Origin: Oscillospiraceae bacterium
Lineage (GTDB): Bacteria; Bacillota; Clostridia; Oscillospirales; Oscillospiraceae
Assembly (NCBI GenBank): GCA_017624915.1
Contig: JAGAMC010000036.1
Location: 1-33,650 of the forward strand
Direction of reading: 5' to 3'
Length of the DNA: 33,650 bases
The notes below the pieces were generated by a model, which worked only from the letters and a program-made list of their open reading frames with translations, searched no databases and was not told the DNA's origin. Numbering within the stretch: position 1 is the first letter of the stretch; each line of letters starts with the position of its first letter. The translations under genes were made by a program, and so were the position numbers. Shown here piece by piece: positions 17,456-25,287 of this stretch.

Positions 17456-18586
17456 TTGTTTGAAAAAACAAAGGCCCTGTGCGATTCCTTTCTTGATATG
17501 GGAATCCCCGGCTTTGACCTGATGGTATGCCGGGACGGTCAGTGCGTCCTGCGCTATATGGGCGGTTATTCCGACCGTGAAAACCAAATTCCCATGCAGG
17601 GAAACGAGCTTTATAACATTTACTCCTGCTCCAAGCCCATCACCGTGACTGCAGCTATGCAGCTTTGGGAAAAAGGGCTTTTCCAGCTGGACGATCCCCT
17701 TTCCGACTACATGCCGGAATTTTCCCATATGACCGTGCAGGACGGCGACACCGTTCGTCCGGCGATTAACCCCATCCGCATCCGGGATCTGTTCCAGATG
17801 ACGGCCGGTTTTTCCTACGATATACATTCTCCCGCGCTGGAGCAGTTTCGCGCCGACGCCAACGGCAGATGCCCCACCCGTGAGCTGTGTACCGCACTGG
17901 CAAAAGAGCCTCTGCGCTTCGAGCCGGGCGACCAATACCTGTACAGCCTGTGCCACGATGTGCTGGCCGCGCTGGTAGAGGTGATCTCCGGGCAGCTCTT
18001 CGCCGACTATGTGAAAGAACACATTTTTGACCCGCTGGGTATGACCCGTTCCAACTTCCTGCTGCCCATGGAGGACTATGCGCAGGCGATCCCCCTCTAC
18101 AAGGGTGAGGGCGGTCAGATCATCCTCCACCCCAACGGCAAAGTCCCTGTCTACCGTCTGGGCAGTGAACACGCCAGCGGCGGTGCGGGCTGTGTGTCCA
18201 CCGTAGAGGACTATATGAAGTTTTTGGAGGCCCTGCGTCTGGGCGATGTAGTCCTGAAGAAGGATACCATCCGATTCATCCAGTCCCAGCAGCTGACCCC
18301 GCAGCAGCGCAGCACCTTCCCCTTCGAGGCCTACAACTTCGGTCTGGGCATGCGCGTGCCTCTGCCCGGCAGTTCCCGCACCGATTTTGGCTGGGGCGGC
18401 GCCGCCGGTGCCTACCTTGCCGTAGATATTCCCAACCAGCTGTGCATCTATTATGCTCAGCACGTCACCCTCTCCCCCGCCCAATCTATCCGCAGTCAGC
18501 TGTACGACACCGTTTTGGAAGACCTGACCGGCATCCGTCTTGCCCCTTCCCTGCGCAAGGATACGACCGTCCAGCTGACTTACTGA
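17456..18586 (+). CDS. Beta-lactamase-family serine hydrolase
   Basis: A class C beta-lactamase/esterase-fold protein, PF00144. 376 residues. The nucleophile motif SxxK is S57-C-S-K60 (YNIYSCSKPITVTAAMQLWE). The second motif, YxN in true beta-lactamases, is replaced by YSLCHD in YSLCHDVLAALVEVISG, as in many uncharacterised esterase-like members. The C-terminal GWGGAAGAYLAVDI stands where KTG would be. There is no signal peptide or membrane helix, so the enzyme is predicted cytosolic; a penicillin-degrading role is unlikely. The start is TTG at 17456, with a strong AGGAGG eight bases upstream. The yfbR-like gene follows after 17 bp. Confidence 0.88.
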   Translation: MFEKTKALCDSFLDMGIPGFDLMVCRDGQCVLRYMGGYSDRENQIPMQGNELYNIYSCSKPITVTAAMQLWEKGLFQLDDPLSDYMPEFSHMTVQDGDTVRPAINPIRIRDLFQMTAGFSYDIHSPALEQFRADANGRCPTRELCTALAKEPLRFEPGDQYLYSLCHDVLAALVEVISGQLFADYVKEHIFDPLGMTRSNFLLPMEDYAQAIPLYKGEGGQIILHPNGKVPVYRLGSEHASGGAGCVSTVEDYMKFLEALRLGDVVLKKDTIRFIQSQQLTPQQRSTFPFEAYNFGLGMRVPLPGSSRTDFGWGGAAGAYLAVDIPNQLCIYYAQHVTLSPAQSIRSQLYDTVLEDLTGIRLAPSLRKDTTVQLTY

Positions 18587-18603
18587 GCCAAGGAGGCAGC
18601 TTT

Positions 18604-19179
18604 ATGTCCCATCACTTTTTCGCCATGCTGTCCCGCATGCGGTATATCAACCGCTGGGGGCTGATGCGCAACACCTTTCAGGAGAATATTCAGGAGCACT
18701 CCCATCAGGTGGCGGTTCTGGCCCACGCCCTTGCGGTGATCCAGAACCGCTATTACGGCGGGCAGATCGACCCGGGCGCAGTGGCAGTGGCCGCTCTGTA
18801 CCACGACGCCAGCGAGATCCTCACCGGTGACATGCCCACGCCCATCAAGTACGACAATCCGGACATCAAGGCCGCCTATAAACAGGTGGAGGCCATGGCC
18901 GAGCAGAAGCTGCTGTCCATGCTGCCCGAAGATCTGCGCTGCGACTTTGACGAGGCGGTGACCATCCCCGACCCGGAGGTCCACGCGCTGGTCAAGGCCG
19001 CCGACAAGCTGTCCGCCTATATCAAGTGCGTGGAGGAGCTCAAGGCCGGCAACACCGAATTCAAAAAGGCAAAGGAACAGACCTATGCCGCCTTATGCCA
19101 GAACCCGATCCCCGCCCTGAAGCATTTTATGGAGCACTTCCTGCCGGGCTTTGAACTGACGCTTGACGAACTGAACTGA
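18604..19179 (+). CDS. yfbR: HD-domain 5'-deoxynucleotidase, YfbR-like
   Basis: Dephosphorylates deoxyribonucleoside 5'-monophosphates. 191 residues, close to E. coli YfbR (199). The N-terminal SHHFFAMLSRMRYINRWGLMRN matches the family strikingly. Metal ligands of the HD fold are visible: His32 in EHSHQVA, His67-Asp68 in YHDASE, Asp134 in KAADKLS. Glu71 and Asp76 lie in SEILTGDMPTPIKY. The ATG at 18604 has AAGGAGG seven bases upstream; the frame opens earlier inside the serine hydrolase gene but has no signal there. Confidence 0.93.
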   Translation: MSHHFFAMLSRMRYINRWGLMRNTFQENIQEHSHQVAVLAHALAVIQNRYYGGQIDPGAVAVAALYHDASEILTGDMPTPIKYDNPDIKAAYKQVEAMAEQKLLSMLPEDLRCDFDEAVTIPDPEVHALVKAADKLSAYIKCVEELKAGNTEFKKAKEQTYAALCQNPIPALKHFMEHFLPGFELTLDELN

Positions 19180-19182
19180 GCT

Positions 19183-19212
19183 GCGGGCGGGCGCGGAGAC
19201 CCGCCCCTACAA
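19183..19212. repeat. Short GC-rich hairpin of a dispersed-repeat type
   Basis: In the 63-bp gap before the ACT-domain gene, GCGGGCGGGC pairs imperfectly with GACCCGCCCC, followed by TACAA. This pattern (GTAGGGGCGGGTCTCCGCG on the other strand) resembles the short palindromic repeats scattered between genes in many gut Clostridia. The match is from memory and not checked. Confidence 0.45.
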
Positions 19213-19242
19213 TACACGACCACAAAAAAGGGAGGATTCTCT

Positions 19243-19512
19243 ATGAAAGCCATCGTGACTGTCATCGGCAAGGATCAGGTGGGCATCACCGCCATGGTGT
19301 GTGCCCTGCTGGCCCAGCACAACATCAATATTCTGGACATTACCCAGACCGTTCTGCAGGAGTATTTCACCATGGTCATGCTGGTGGATACCGCCGCCTG
19401 CCCCACCTCCATCGGAGACATGGCCGATATTCTTTCCAAGGCCGGTCAGGAGCAGGGTCTGTCCATCCGCATCCAGAGAGAAGATATTTTTAACGCCATG
19501 CACAGAATTTGA
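19243..19512 (+). CDS. ACT-domain protein (UPF0237 family)
   Basis: 89 residues consisting of a single ACT domain: [19 protein letters not shown], the classic VTVxGxDRxGI opening, then [27 protein letters not shown] domains bind amino acids or similar small ligands and regulate partners. The start has GGGAGG upstream. Its partner gene (UPF0210/PFL family) starts 15 bp after its stop. This two-gene pair is conserved across many Firmicutes and archaea, so the ACT protein probably regulates the neighbour. The ligand is unknown. Confidence 0.93.
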   Translation: MKAIVTVIGKDQVGITAMVCALLAQHNINILDITQTVLQEYFTMVMLVDTAACPTSIGDMADILSKAGQEQGLSIRIQREDIFNAMHRI

Positions 19513-19526
19513 GCGAGGTGCCTGAT

Positions 19527-20885
19527 ATGCTCAACCAACACGAGATCATGCAGACCATCCGGATGATCGATCAGCAGCATCTGGATGTGCGCACCATTAC
19601 CATGGGCATCAGCCTGCTTTCCTGCGCCCACAGTGACATTAAGGTCGCCTGCGACAAGGTGTACGACAAAATTACCCGCAGCGCGGAAAATCTGGTTGCC
19701 ACCGGCGAGGCCATTGAAAAGGAATTCGGCATCCCCATCGTCAACAAGCGCATTTCCGTCACCCCCATCGCTCTGGTGGGCGCGGCGGCGGACACGGACA
19801 ACTATGCCCCCTTCGCCCAAGCCATGGACCGGGCCGCCAAGACCTGCGGGGTCAACTTTATCGGCGGCTTCTCCGCACTGGTGCAAAAGGGCATGACTGA
19901 GGCCGACCGCATCCTCATCAACTCTATTCCCGAGGCACTCGCCACCACGGATATCGTCTGCTCCAGCGTCAATGTGGGCTCCACCAAGGCGGGCATCGAC
20001 ATGGACGCGGTGGCCCTTATGGGCCGCACCATCAAGGAGCTGGCCGCCGCCACCGCCGACAGAGGCGGATTCGGCTGTGCCAAGCTGGTGGTGTTCTGCA
20101 ACGCGGTGGAGGATAACCCCTTTATGGCGGGTGCGTTCCATGGTGTTGGCGAAGGCGAACGGGTCATCAATGTGGGCGTCTCCGGCCCCGGCGTAGTGTA
20201 CCACGCCCTTCAGTCCGTCAAGGGCCAGCCCTTTGACGTGGTGGCCGAGACGGTGAAGAAGACCGCTTTCCGCATCACCCGCATGGGTCAGCTGGTGGCG
20301 CAGGAGGCCAGCCGCCGTCTGAACGTCCCCTTTGGCATCGTGGACCTGTCTCTGGCTCCCACCCCTGCCGTGGGTGACAGCGTGGCCCGCATTCTGGAGG
20401 AGATGGGTCTTGAGACCTGCGGCATCCACGGCACCACCGCCGCCCTCGCTCTTTTGAACGACGCGGTGAAAAAGGGCGGCGTTATGGCCTCCTCCCACGT
20501 GGGCGGTCTGTCCGGCGCCTTTATCCCCGTCAGCGAGGACGAGGGCATGATCGCCGCGGCCTCCTCCGGGGTTCTGACTCTGGACAAGTTGGAGGCTATG
20601 ACCTGCGTTTGCTCCGTGGGTCTTGACATGATCGCCGTGCCCGGCGACACCACCGCCCAGACCATCTCCGCCATCATCGCCGACGAAGCCGCCATCGGCA
20701 TGGTCAACTCCAAGACCACCGCCGTGCGCATCATCCCCGCCCCCGGCTGCAAGGTGGGCGACACCGTGGAATTCGGCGGTCTGCTGGGCTCCGCCCCCGT
20801 CATGCCCGTCCACGCCGGCTCTTCCGCCGACTTTATTGCCCGGGGCGGCCGCATCCCCGCCCCCATGCAGAGTCTGAAAAACTGA
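19527..20885 (+). CDS. UPF0210 / PFL-family protein (DUF711)
   Basis: 452 residues of a conserved family of unknown function, named for a distant fold relation to pyruvate formate-lyase. No glycyl-radical motif (RVAGY-type) is visible. Seen are [29 protein letters not shown] at the N-terminus, the Gly-rich [47 protein letters not shown] and the conserved C-terminal [13 protein letters not shown]. The ATG at 19527 has GCGAGGTG just upstream; a TTG at 19509 in the same frame overlaps the ACT stop and is not preferred. It is translated next to the ACT protein. No catalytic activity can be assigned. Confidence 0.94.
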   Translation: MLNQHEIMQTIRMIDQQHLDVRTITMGISLLSCAHSDIKVACDKVYDKITRSAENLVATGEAIEKEFGIPIVNKRISVTPIALVGAAADTDNYAPFAQAMDRAAKTCGVNFIGGFSALVQKGMTEADRILINSIPEALATTDIVCSSVNVGSTKAGIDMDAVALMGRTIKELAAATADRGGFGCAKLVVFCNAVEDNPFMAGAFHGVGEGERVINVGVSGPGVVYHALQSVKGQPFDVVAETVKKTAFRITRMGQLVAQEASRRLNVPFGIVDLSLAPTPAVGDSVARILEEMGLETCGIHGTTAALALLNDAVKKGGVMASSHVGGLSGAFIPVSEDEGMIAAASSGVLTLDKLEAMTCVCSVGLDMIAVPGDTTAQTISAIIADEAAIGMVNSKTTAVRIIPAPGCKVGDTVEFGGLLGSAPVMPVHAGSSADFIARGGRIPAPMQSLKN

Positions 20886-20898
20886 CAGGAGCACAGCC

Positions 20899-21450
20899 AT
20901 GTACATTGACGAAACCGTTTACACCGGCCGCCCCGCCGACAAACGCACCGATGCGCAGGAGGCTATTTACAACAAGCTGGACGCGCTGTCCATCCCCTAT
21001 ATCCGTGTGGACCACGACCATGCGGACACCATGGAGGACTGCCGCCTGATTGAAGAAAAGCTGGGCGCGGCTATCTGCAAGAACCTGTTTTTATGCAACC
21101 GCCAGCAGACCCAGTTTTATCTGCTGATGATGCGGGGGGAAAAGCCCTTCAAAACCAAGTTTCTGTCCGCCCAGCTGGGCTGTGCCCGGCTGTCCTTTGC
21201 CGACGCGGACCATATGGCCCGGTATCTGAACACAGTGCCCGGCTCCGTATCCGCGCTGGAGCTGTTGTTTGATACCGAGCATCACGTTCAGCTGGTCATC
21301 GATAAGCCCTTGATGGAGGATGAGTTCATCAGCGCCCATCCGGGACTGAGCTGCTCCACCCTGCGGCTTACCAGAGAAGACCTGCTCAAATTCGTGCAGG
21401 CCACCGGCCACGAGCCTGTTGTGGTGGATCTGCCTGTGGAAGAAGAATGA
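20899..21450 (+). CDS. YbaK/ProX-type prolyl-tRNA editing deacylase
   Basis: Probably hydrolyses mischarged tRNA in trans (Ala-tRNA-Pro type). 183 residues of the YbaK/EbsC fold with the ProXp-ala layout: an N-terminal helical part (AQEAIYNKLDALSIPYIRVDHDHADTMEDC), the core GAAICKNLFLCNRQQTQFYLLMMRGEKPFKTK with conserved Lys, then PGSVSALELLFDTEHHVQLVIDKPL (GXXXP-like substrate loop) and HPGLSCSTLRLT. AGGAG lies seven bases before the ATG. Gene spacing (13 bp after UPF0210) makes it the last gene of the plus-strand operon. Confidence 0.92.
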   Translation: MYIDETVYTGRPADKRTDAQEAIYNKLDALSIPYIRVDHDHADTMEDCRLIEEKLGAAICKNLFLCNRQQTQFYLLMMRGEKPFKTKFLSAQLGCARLSFADADHMARYLNTVPGSVSALELLFDTEHHVQLVIDKPLMEDEFISAHPGLSCSTLRLTREDLLKFVQATGHEPVVVDLPVEEE

Positions 21451-21453
21451 GAA

Positions 21454-21487
21454 AACCGGCGTTCCTGACGGAACGCCGGTTCTTTTT
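21454..21487. terminator. Bidirectional terminator between convergent genes
   Basis: A 12-bp perfect stem (AACCGGCGTTCC / GGAACGCCGGTT, TGAC loop) is followed on the plus strand by CTTTTT. On the minus strand it is followed by TTTTCTC. It serves the ProX-type gene and the converging CofE-like gene, whose stop codon it abuts. Confidence 0.92.
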
Positions 21488-22184
21488 ATGCCTTTCTGAT
21501 GATGCCCATGGGGGTGCATTCGCCGCCCTGACCCAGGGGATTATCTCCAAGGATCCGCTCCAGAGGCAGCTTCTCCAGTTCCCTGCTGGAGTGACCCAGA
21601 ATATTGGCACCCAGATCGTTGATGTCCACAATGGCCACGGGATTGCCCAGATGGGCCGCCAACTCACGTGCTACCTTCCTGGGGTCGTCCGGCGTGAGCA
21701 CCACGTAGTGGTCATAGGGCGGGATAGTGCCGTGGGTGGGACCGTCAATGCCCCGGGCCTTGGGTCCGGCCACCAGATAGAACCAGCCTTTCTGGCCCAG
21801 CACCTTGCCGATGACGGAGCAGAAAGCCGCAAACAGGATGCGCAGCACGCCGCACTCCCTCAGGGCCATCTCCATGGTCTCGGGAATACCAAGACCGATG
21901 CCGTGAGGGGTCTTGGTCACATATTTACTCAGGGTCACCGCCAGCTTGCGGGGCTTGATGTCCTCCATAGGGATTGCGCGGTTTTGGGTGCAGGCCACCG
22001 CCTTTTCGGAGATAAACAGGATGTCCCCCTGCTGCAGCTGCTGCCGGGCATATTCATCCACGATGTTTTTCATGTCGTGCTCGTTGGTGATCAGGCACGT
22101 CTTGAGGGGAATGCGCATATAGTCCACACCGTCCACGGTGCGCACCAGTTCCTTGCCGGGGTTGCTGTGCAGCTGTTCGCTCAT
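21486..22184 (-). CDS. CofE-like protein (coenzyme F420-0:L-glutamate ligase family)
   Basis: 232 residues of PF01996. Seen are VDYMRIPLKTCLI, GDILFISEKAVACTQNRAI (family motif), LSKYVTKTPHGIGLGIPETM, FYLVAGPKARGIDGPTHGTIPPY and a C-terminal AIVDINDLGANILGHSS. Archaeal CofE adds glutamates to F420-0 with GTP. No other F420 gene lies in the window and Clostridia usually lack F420, so this member probably ligates an amino acid to another acid or has diverged. GGAGG lies eight bases before the ATG. It has its own extended -10 promoter. There is no signal peptide; a cytosolic enzyme is expected. Confidence 0.8.
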   Translation of the reverse strand: MSEQLHSNPGKELVRTVDGVDYMRIPLKTCLITNEHDMKNIVDEYARQQLQQGDILFISEKAVACTQNRAIPMEDIKPRKLAVTLSKYVTKTPHGIGLGIPETMEMALRECGVLRILFAAFCSVIGKVLGQKGWFYLVAGPKARGIDGPTHGTIPPYDHYVVLTPDDPRKVARELAAHLGNPVAIVDINDLGANILGHSSRELEKLPLERILGDNPLGQGGECTPMGIIRKA

Positions 22185-22202
22185 GGTCTTATCCTCCGTA
22201 AC

Positions 22203-22218
22203 ACCGCCCGGTGGCGGT
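22203..22218 (-). other. Small hairpin in the leader of the CofE-like gene
   Basis: A perfect 6-bp stem (ACCGCC / GGCGGT, 4-nt loop) sits between the promoter and the ribosome binding site. It may stabilise the mRNA or influence translation; there is no T-run, so it is not a terminator. Confidence 0.4.
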
Positions 22219-22235
22219 CATATTATTCTTTAAGC

Positions 22236-22244
22236 ATTATACCA
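22236..22244 (-). promoter_or_regulatory. Extended -10 promoter of the CofE-like gene
   Basis: The minus strand reads TGGTATAAT, a perfect -10 with the TGn extension, about 50 bp before the ATG. No good -35 is seen, as is common with extended -10 promoters. Confidence 0.6.
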
Positions 22245-22280
22245 CCTGTACTGCCTCACTTCTACCAGACGGCACAAATT

Positions 22281-23312
22281 TTATCCGTTCGCCGAAATGA
22301 TATGGGCCATTTCATCGGTCACAGGGGTGGTGTAGGGGTTGAGCAGGTCGTTGATGTCAGCCAGCGTCTGCTCCCGGTCCAGCTCATAGCACCAGGTATA
22401 GCCGTTGTGGGTGGCGTCCCCCCGGCCTGTCAGGGTCTTGGTGTTGATGCCGCTGTCCATATTGATGTACAGGGCCTGCGTAGCAAAGAACAGGATATCC
22501 CCCGCGTCCAGATCCGTATCCACATACTGGTTGAAGATATCCAGAAAGGGCTTGATCTTTGCGATACTGCCCCAGGACAGCACCTTTTTTGCCACCGCGG
22601 TAAGCAGCTTCTGCTGGGTCTGGGTCCTGCCCACATCGGAGTAGCCGGTCATATCGTTATTGTGGCGGAAGCGCACCACCTCCAGCGCCTGCTGGCCGGA
22701 CAGATGCTGCATACCCTTTTTGTAGTGGATGGACAGGTTCTGCCACGGGTCGTCGTAGTCCATGTTCACAGGCACATCGAAGTCCACGCCGCCCACCTCG
22801 TCCACCAGAGCCACAAAGGCCTTGATGTCCACCTTCACATAGTAGTCAATGGGGATGCCCAGCAGGTGGGACACTTCCTCCCGCACCCGCTTGACGCCTC
22901 CTCCGCCGCCATAAGCGCCGTTGATCTTCGGGTAGCGGCTCCAGCTGCGGTCCACGATGGTATCCCGGGGGATGGACACCACGCCCACCGTTCCCGCTTT
23001 CACGTCGTAGCTGGCCACCATGAGTGTGTCCGCATTTCCGTTGCCGTCATCGGTGCCCATGAGCAGGAAAGTGTAGCACTGCTTTTTACGTTCCAGCTCA
23101 GGGGGCATCTCCTGTCCGCCGGAAGACACATCCCCTCCCGGCTGCTCCACCACGGGGGGCGCTTCCACCTGCGGGGGGCGGACAAACAGCTTATATGCGC
23201 CGTAGCCCACCACGATCACAGCGGATACGATCACCAAAGCGCGGTATAGACCCAGTGCCGCCCTGCAAAGCAGGGATCGGCGGGCTTTTTTTCTCTGTCT
23301 GCGTCCGGTCAA
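22281..23312 (-). CDS. LCP (LytR-CpsA-Psr) family cell-wall glycopolymer ligase
   Basis: Attaches anionic polymers to peptidoglycan at the outer membrane face. About 343 residues: a basic cytosolic start (TGRRQRKKARRSLL), one membrane helix (ALVIVSAVIVVGYGAYKLF), a Pro/Gly linker, then the LCP domain with FLLMGTDDGNGNADTLMVAS, SIPRDTIVD (catalytic Arg), YPKINGAYG, GGVDFDVPVNM and VVRFRHNND with SDVGRTQTQQK. The start is placed at TTG 23312, with AAGGGGGG upstream, because the promoter (23350-23378) and the previous gene's terminator lie inside the longer frame to 23429. Likely role is wall polysaccharide attachment. Confidence 0.9.
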   Translation of the reverse strand: MTGRRQRKKARRSLLCRAALGLYRALVIVSAVIVVGYGAYKLFVRPPQVEAPPVVEQPGGDVSSGGQEMPPELERKKQCYTFLLMGTDDGNGNADTLMVASYDVKAGTVGVVSIPRDTIVDRSWSRYPKINGAYGGGGGVKRVREEVSHLLGIPIDYYVKVDIKAFVALVDEVGGVDFDVPVNMDYDDPWQNLSIHYKKGMQHLSGQQALEVVRFRHNNDMTGYSDVGRTQTQQKLLTAVAKKVLSWGSIAKIKPFLDIFNQYVDTDLDAGDILFFATQALYINMDSGINTKTLTGRGDATHNGYTWCYELDREQTLADINDLLNPYTTPVTDEMAHIISANG

Positions 23313-23349
23313 GGGTGTGCCCCCCCTTCGAATTATGTCAACGTATTCC

Positions 23350-23378
23350 AGTATAGCGGTTTCCTCACCATTCGGCAA
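23350..23378 (-). promoter_or_regulatory. Promoter of the LCP gene
   Basis: On the minus strand TTGCCG (23378-23373), a 17-bp spacer and TATACT (23355-23350) point to transcription starting about 30 bp before the TTG start at 23312. Its position within the longest open frame shows that the frame's 5' end is not translated. Confidence 0.65.
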
Positions 23379-23413
23379 GAGTTCTTCCGCTATTTTTTGC
23401 AGATTTTCAGCAG

Positions 23414-23442
23414 AAAAGCGCACCCACATTGGGTGCGCTTTT
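23414..23442 (-). terminator. Terminator of the beta-helix gene
   Basis: A perfect 13-bp stem (AAAAGCGCACCCA / TGGGTGCGCTTTT) with a 3-nt loop lies about 20 bp after the beta-helix stop. Its loop happens to read ATG on the minus strand and so mimics a start for the LCP frame. Confidence 0.85.
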
Positions 23443-23461
23443 GTTTCGTTTTGCAGGGGCC

Positions 23462-24448
23462 TTATACCACAACAGGCTCGCCGTCTCTTGTATAGCAGTT
23501 GACAAACTTCACGTGGTCGTTGTCGGTAATCTGCAGGGAATCCCTGTTGGCAGTACGGAAGGCACCGTTGGTGAACATGACAAGTCCGCCGCCGTTTACG
23601 GTAACATCTATTTCTCTGAAATTGGTGGTATCAAAGATAAAACCTTTACAGTTTTCCAGCACGATCTTGGAGTAGAAGATCTGGCAGCCGCTGAACATAT
23701 AGCCAACATTCATGCCGATGGCGTGGATACCAATGCCCTTGTTGCCGTCGGAGTGGTTGAACGTGCAGGCCACGGCCGAGCCGTGGGAGTTATTGACAGA
23801 GTTTCCGTGGGAGTTGTCCATAAAGAAGGCGGTAGTATTGGCATTGAAACCGCAGTTCACAAACACATTGTTGCCGCCGTTGTTGACGCAGCCGTAGCGG
23901 CACTTTTCGCTGAGCACGTTGGTAAACTTATGGAACTCACTGAACCAGGAGATATTGATGCCCGCGCCGCAGTACAGGATGTGGCAGTCGGACACCAGCA
24001 TGCAGGACAGGGTGCTGTACCCGGTGCCCCGACAGGTGATACCGCCGCCGCTGAATCCGGTGATGAAGCAGTTGTTCACGATGGAGTTGCGCTTTTGACC
24101 CTGCCAGTCCTTTGTGGTGGCATCGCCCTCAAAGAGGATGCCGTGGCGGGTCCCCACGTCTGCAGGCCGATCGGTCTGGTCCGGGTCGCCCTGAAAATGG
24201 ATGCCCTTGACCGTACAGAAGGAACCCACCTTTACGGCATAACCATCCTGCACATCGGCACTTAACAGCACTGTGGTAGCGTCACCCACTCCCTCAAGCG
24301 CAGTGTGGTCGGGCATGTCCACTCCGGACACCACATAGGTCCCGGCACCCAGCAGGCAGACGCCATGCTGCTCCAGCATGGACCGGATCTCTCCGGTGCG
24401 GTCGGTATTATCGTTGGTGCTTGGCAGATAATATTTAAAATCGCACAT
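23462..24448 (-). CDS. Right-handed beta-helix repeat protein, function unknown
   Basis: 328 residues with no name I can give. It begins MCDFKYYLPSTNDNTDRTGE, then ILGAGTYVV-like and GVGDATTVLLS turns, and repeated short strands with Gly/Asn turns (NSIVNNCFITGFSGGGITC, VFVNCGFNANTTAFFMDN, SHGNSVNNSHGSAV). This is a pectate-lyase-3/parallel beta-helix pattern, as in polysaccharide lyases and phage tailspikes. There is no signal peptide or anchor, and about a dozen Cys residues argue for a reducing cytosolic location. The ATG at 24448 follows GGAAGGAGAG. It has its own promoter and terminator between the LCP gene and the V-ATPase operon. Whether it is an enzyme is not determined. Confidence 0.75.
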   Translation of the reverse strand: MCDFKYYLPSTNDNTDRTGEIRSMLEQHGVCLLGAGTYVVSGVDMPDHTALEGVGDATTVLLSADVQDGYAVKVGSFCTVKGIHFQGDPDQTDRPADVGTRHGILFEGDATTKDWQGQKRNSIVNNCFITGFSGGGITCRGTGYSTLSCMLVSDCHILYCGAGINISWFSEFHKFTNVLSEKCRYGCVNNGGNNVFVNCGFNANTTAFFMDNSHGNSVNNSHGSAVACTFNHSDGNKGIGIHAIGMNVGYMFSGCQIFYSKIVLENCKGFIFDTTNFREIDVTVNGGGLVMFTNGAFRTANRDSLQITDNDHVKFVNCYTRDGEPVVV

Positions 24449-24492
24449 TTTGCTCTCTCCTTCCCGGATTCGCAGTTGTTTTGCGCGGCTCA

Positions 24493-24521
24493 ATACTACC
24501 ACATCATTCCGGAAAACACAA
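24493..24521 (-). promoter_or_regulatory. Promoter of the beta-helix gene
   Basis: On the minus strand TTGTGT (24521-24516), a 17-bp spacer and TAGTAT (24498-24493) lie about 45 bp upstream of the ATG. It sits just after the V-ATPase operon terminator, so the gene is an independent unit. Confidence 0.55.
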
Positions 24522-24543
24522 TATGCTTCCCGTAAGATTCAAC

Positions 24544-24576
24544 AAGCCCCCGGCAGCCCATGGCTGCCGGGGGCTT
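24544..24576 (-). terminator. Terminator of the V-type ATPase operon
   Basis: A perfect 15-bp stem (AAGCCCCCGGCAGCC / GGCTGCCGGGGGCTT) with a CAT loop lies ten bases after the ntpD stop. The tail on the minus strand is T-rich (TGTTGAATCTT). Confidence 0.85.
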
Positions 24577-24585
24577 GGCTCAGAT

Positions 24586-25275
24586 TCAGTTGGCAGACAT
24601 TCCCGCCGCCTTGGCGGTCTCAGCCCGTTTTTCCTCCAGCGCCTCTTTCAGGATCATATCCTTCACCTTCATCAGTCGGATGGTGTTGGCACGTTCGTTC
24701 TCATCCAGCTTCATGGTGATATATTTGATATTTTCCTGCATCTGGGGGATCTTCACATACTCCAGCGCGTTGACGCGCCGGCGGGTCTTTTCGATCTCCT
24801 CGGCCAGCAGCTGGCTGGTCTTTTCGATTTGGGCCAGCTTCAGCATATCCTGAAATACGCTGGCCATTTCTGACACGGCGTCATCCAGCTCACCGCTGGT
24901 CTGGGCAAAGCCGTAGGGATAGATCTGAGCGGGATCGTCCTGCTTTGTTCGAAACTCGTATCTGGGCACATCCACCGACATGACGTTTTCAAAGGTCATG
25001 TCCAGTTCCACGCTCTGCTTGGGGCACATAAGCGCCTGTTCCAGCATCTCCGGAGACATGAGGGCAGAGGCCACGGTGAACGACCCGTGGGCGCGTATGA
25101 GGGCTTCTTCCACCCGCCGGCGCAGGGCGCGGTTTTCCCGCACCACGTCCATAAACTGCTTCATCAGCTCGTCGCGCTTGTCTTTGAGCAGCTTATGGCC
25201 CCGCTGGGCGGTCTTGAGCCGGCCCTTCAGCCGGGTCAGCTCCATACGGGTGGGATTGATGGTCGTGGAAGGCAT
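24586..25275 (-). CDS. ntpD: V-type ATPase subunit D
   Basis: Central-stalk rotor subunit of the V1 part. 229 residues: a long N-terminal coiled coil (INPTRMELTRLKGRLKTAQRGHKLLKDKRDEL, the family signature), a middle segment, then a second coiled coil ending in VNALEYVKIPQMQENIKYI and EENERANTIRLMKVKD-like C-terminal helix. Both helices pair to form the axle. A GGGGGAGAGCA site precedes the ATG. It is last in the operon, 12 bp after ntpB. Confidence 0.96.
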   Translation of the reverse strand: MPSTTINPTRMELTRLKGRLKTAQRGHKLLKDKRDELMKQFMDVVRENRALRRRVEEALIRAHGSFTVASALMSPEMLEQALMCPKQSVELDMTFENVMSVDVPRYEFRTKQDDPAQIYPYGFAQTSGELDDAVSEMASVFQDMLKLAQIEKTSQLLAEEIEKTRRRVNALEYVKIPQMQENIKYITMKLDENERANTIRLMKVKDMILKEALEEKRAETAKAAGMSAN

Positions 25276-25287
25276 TGCTCTCCCCCC

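Noticed and set aside
23313-23429. An N-terminal extension of 39 residues on the LCP protein
   Set aside because: The start codon is in a terminator loop and the promoter lies inside the extension.
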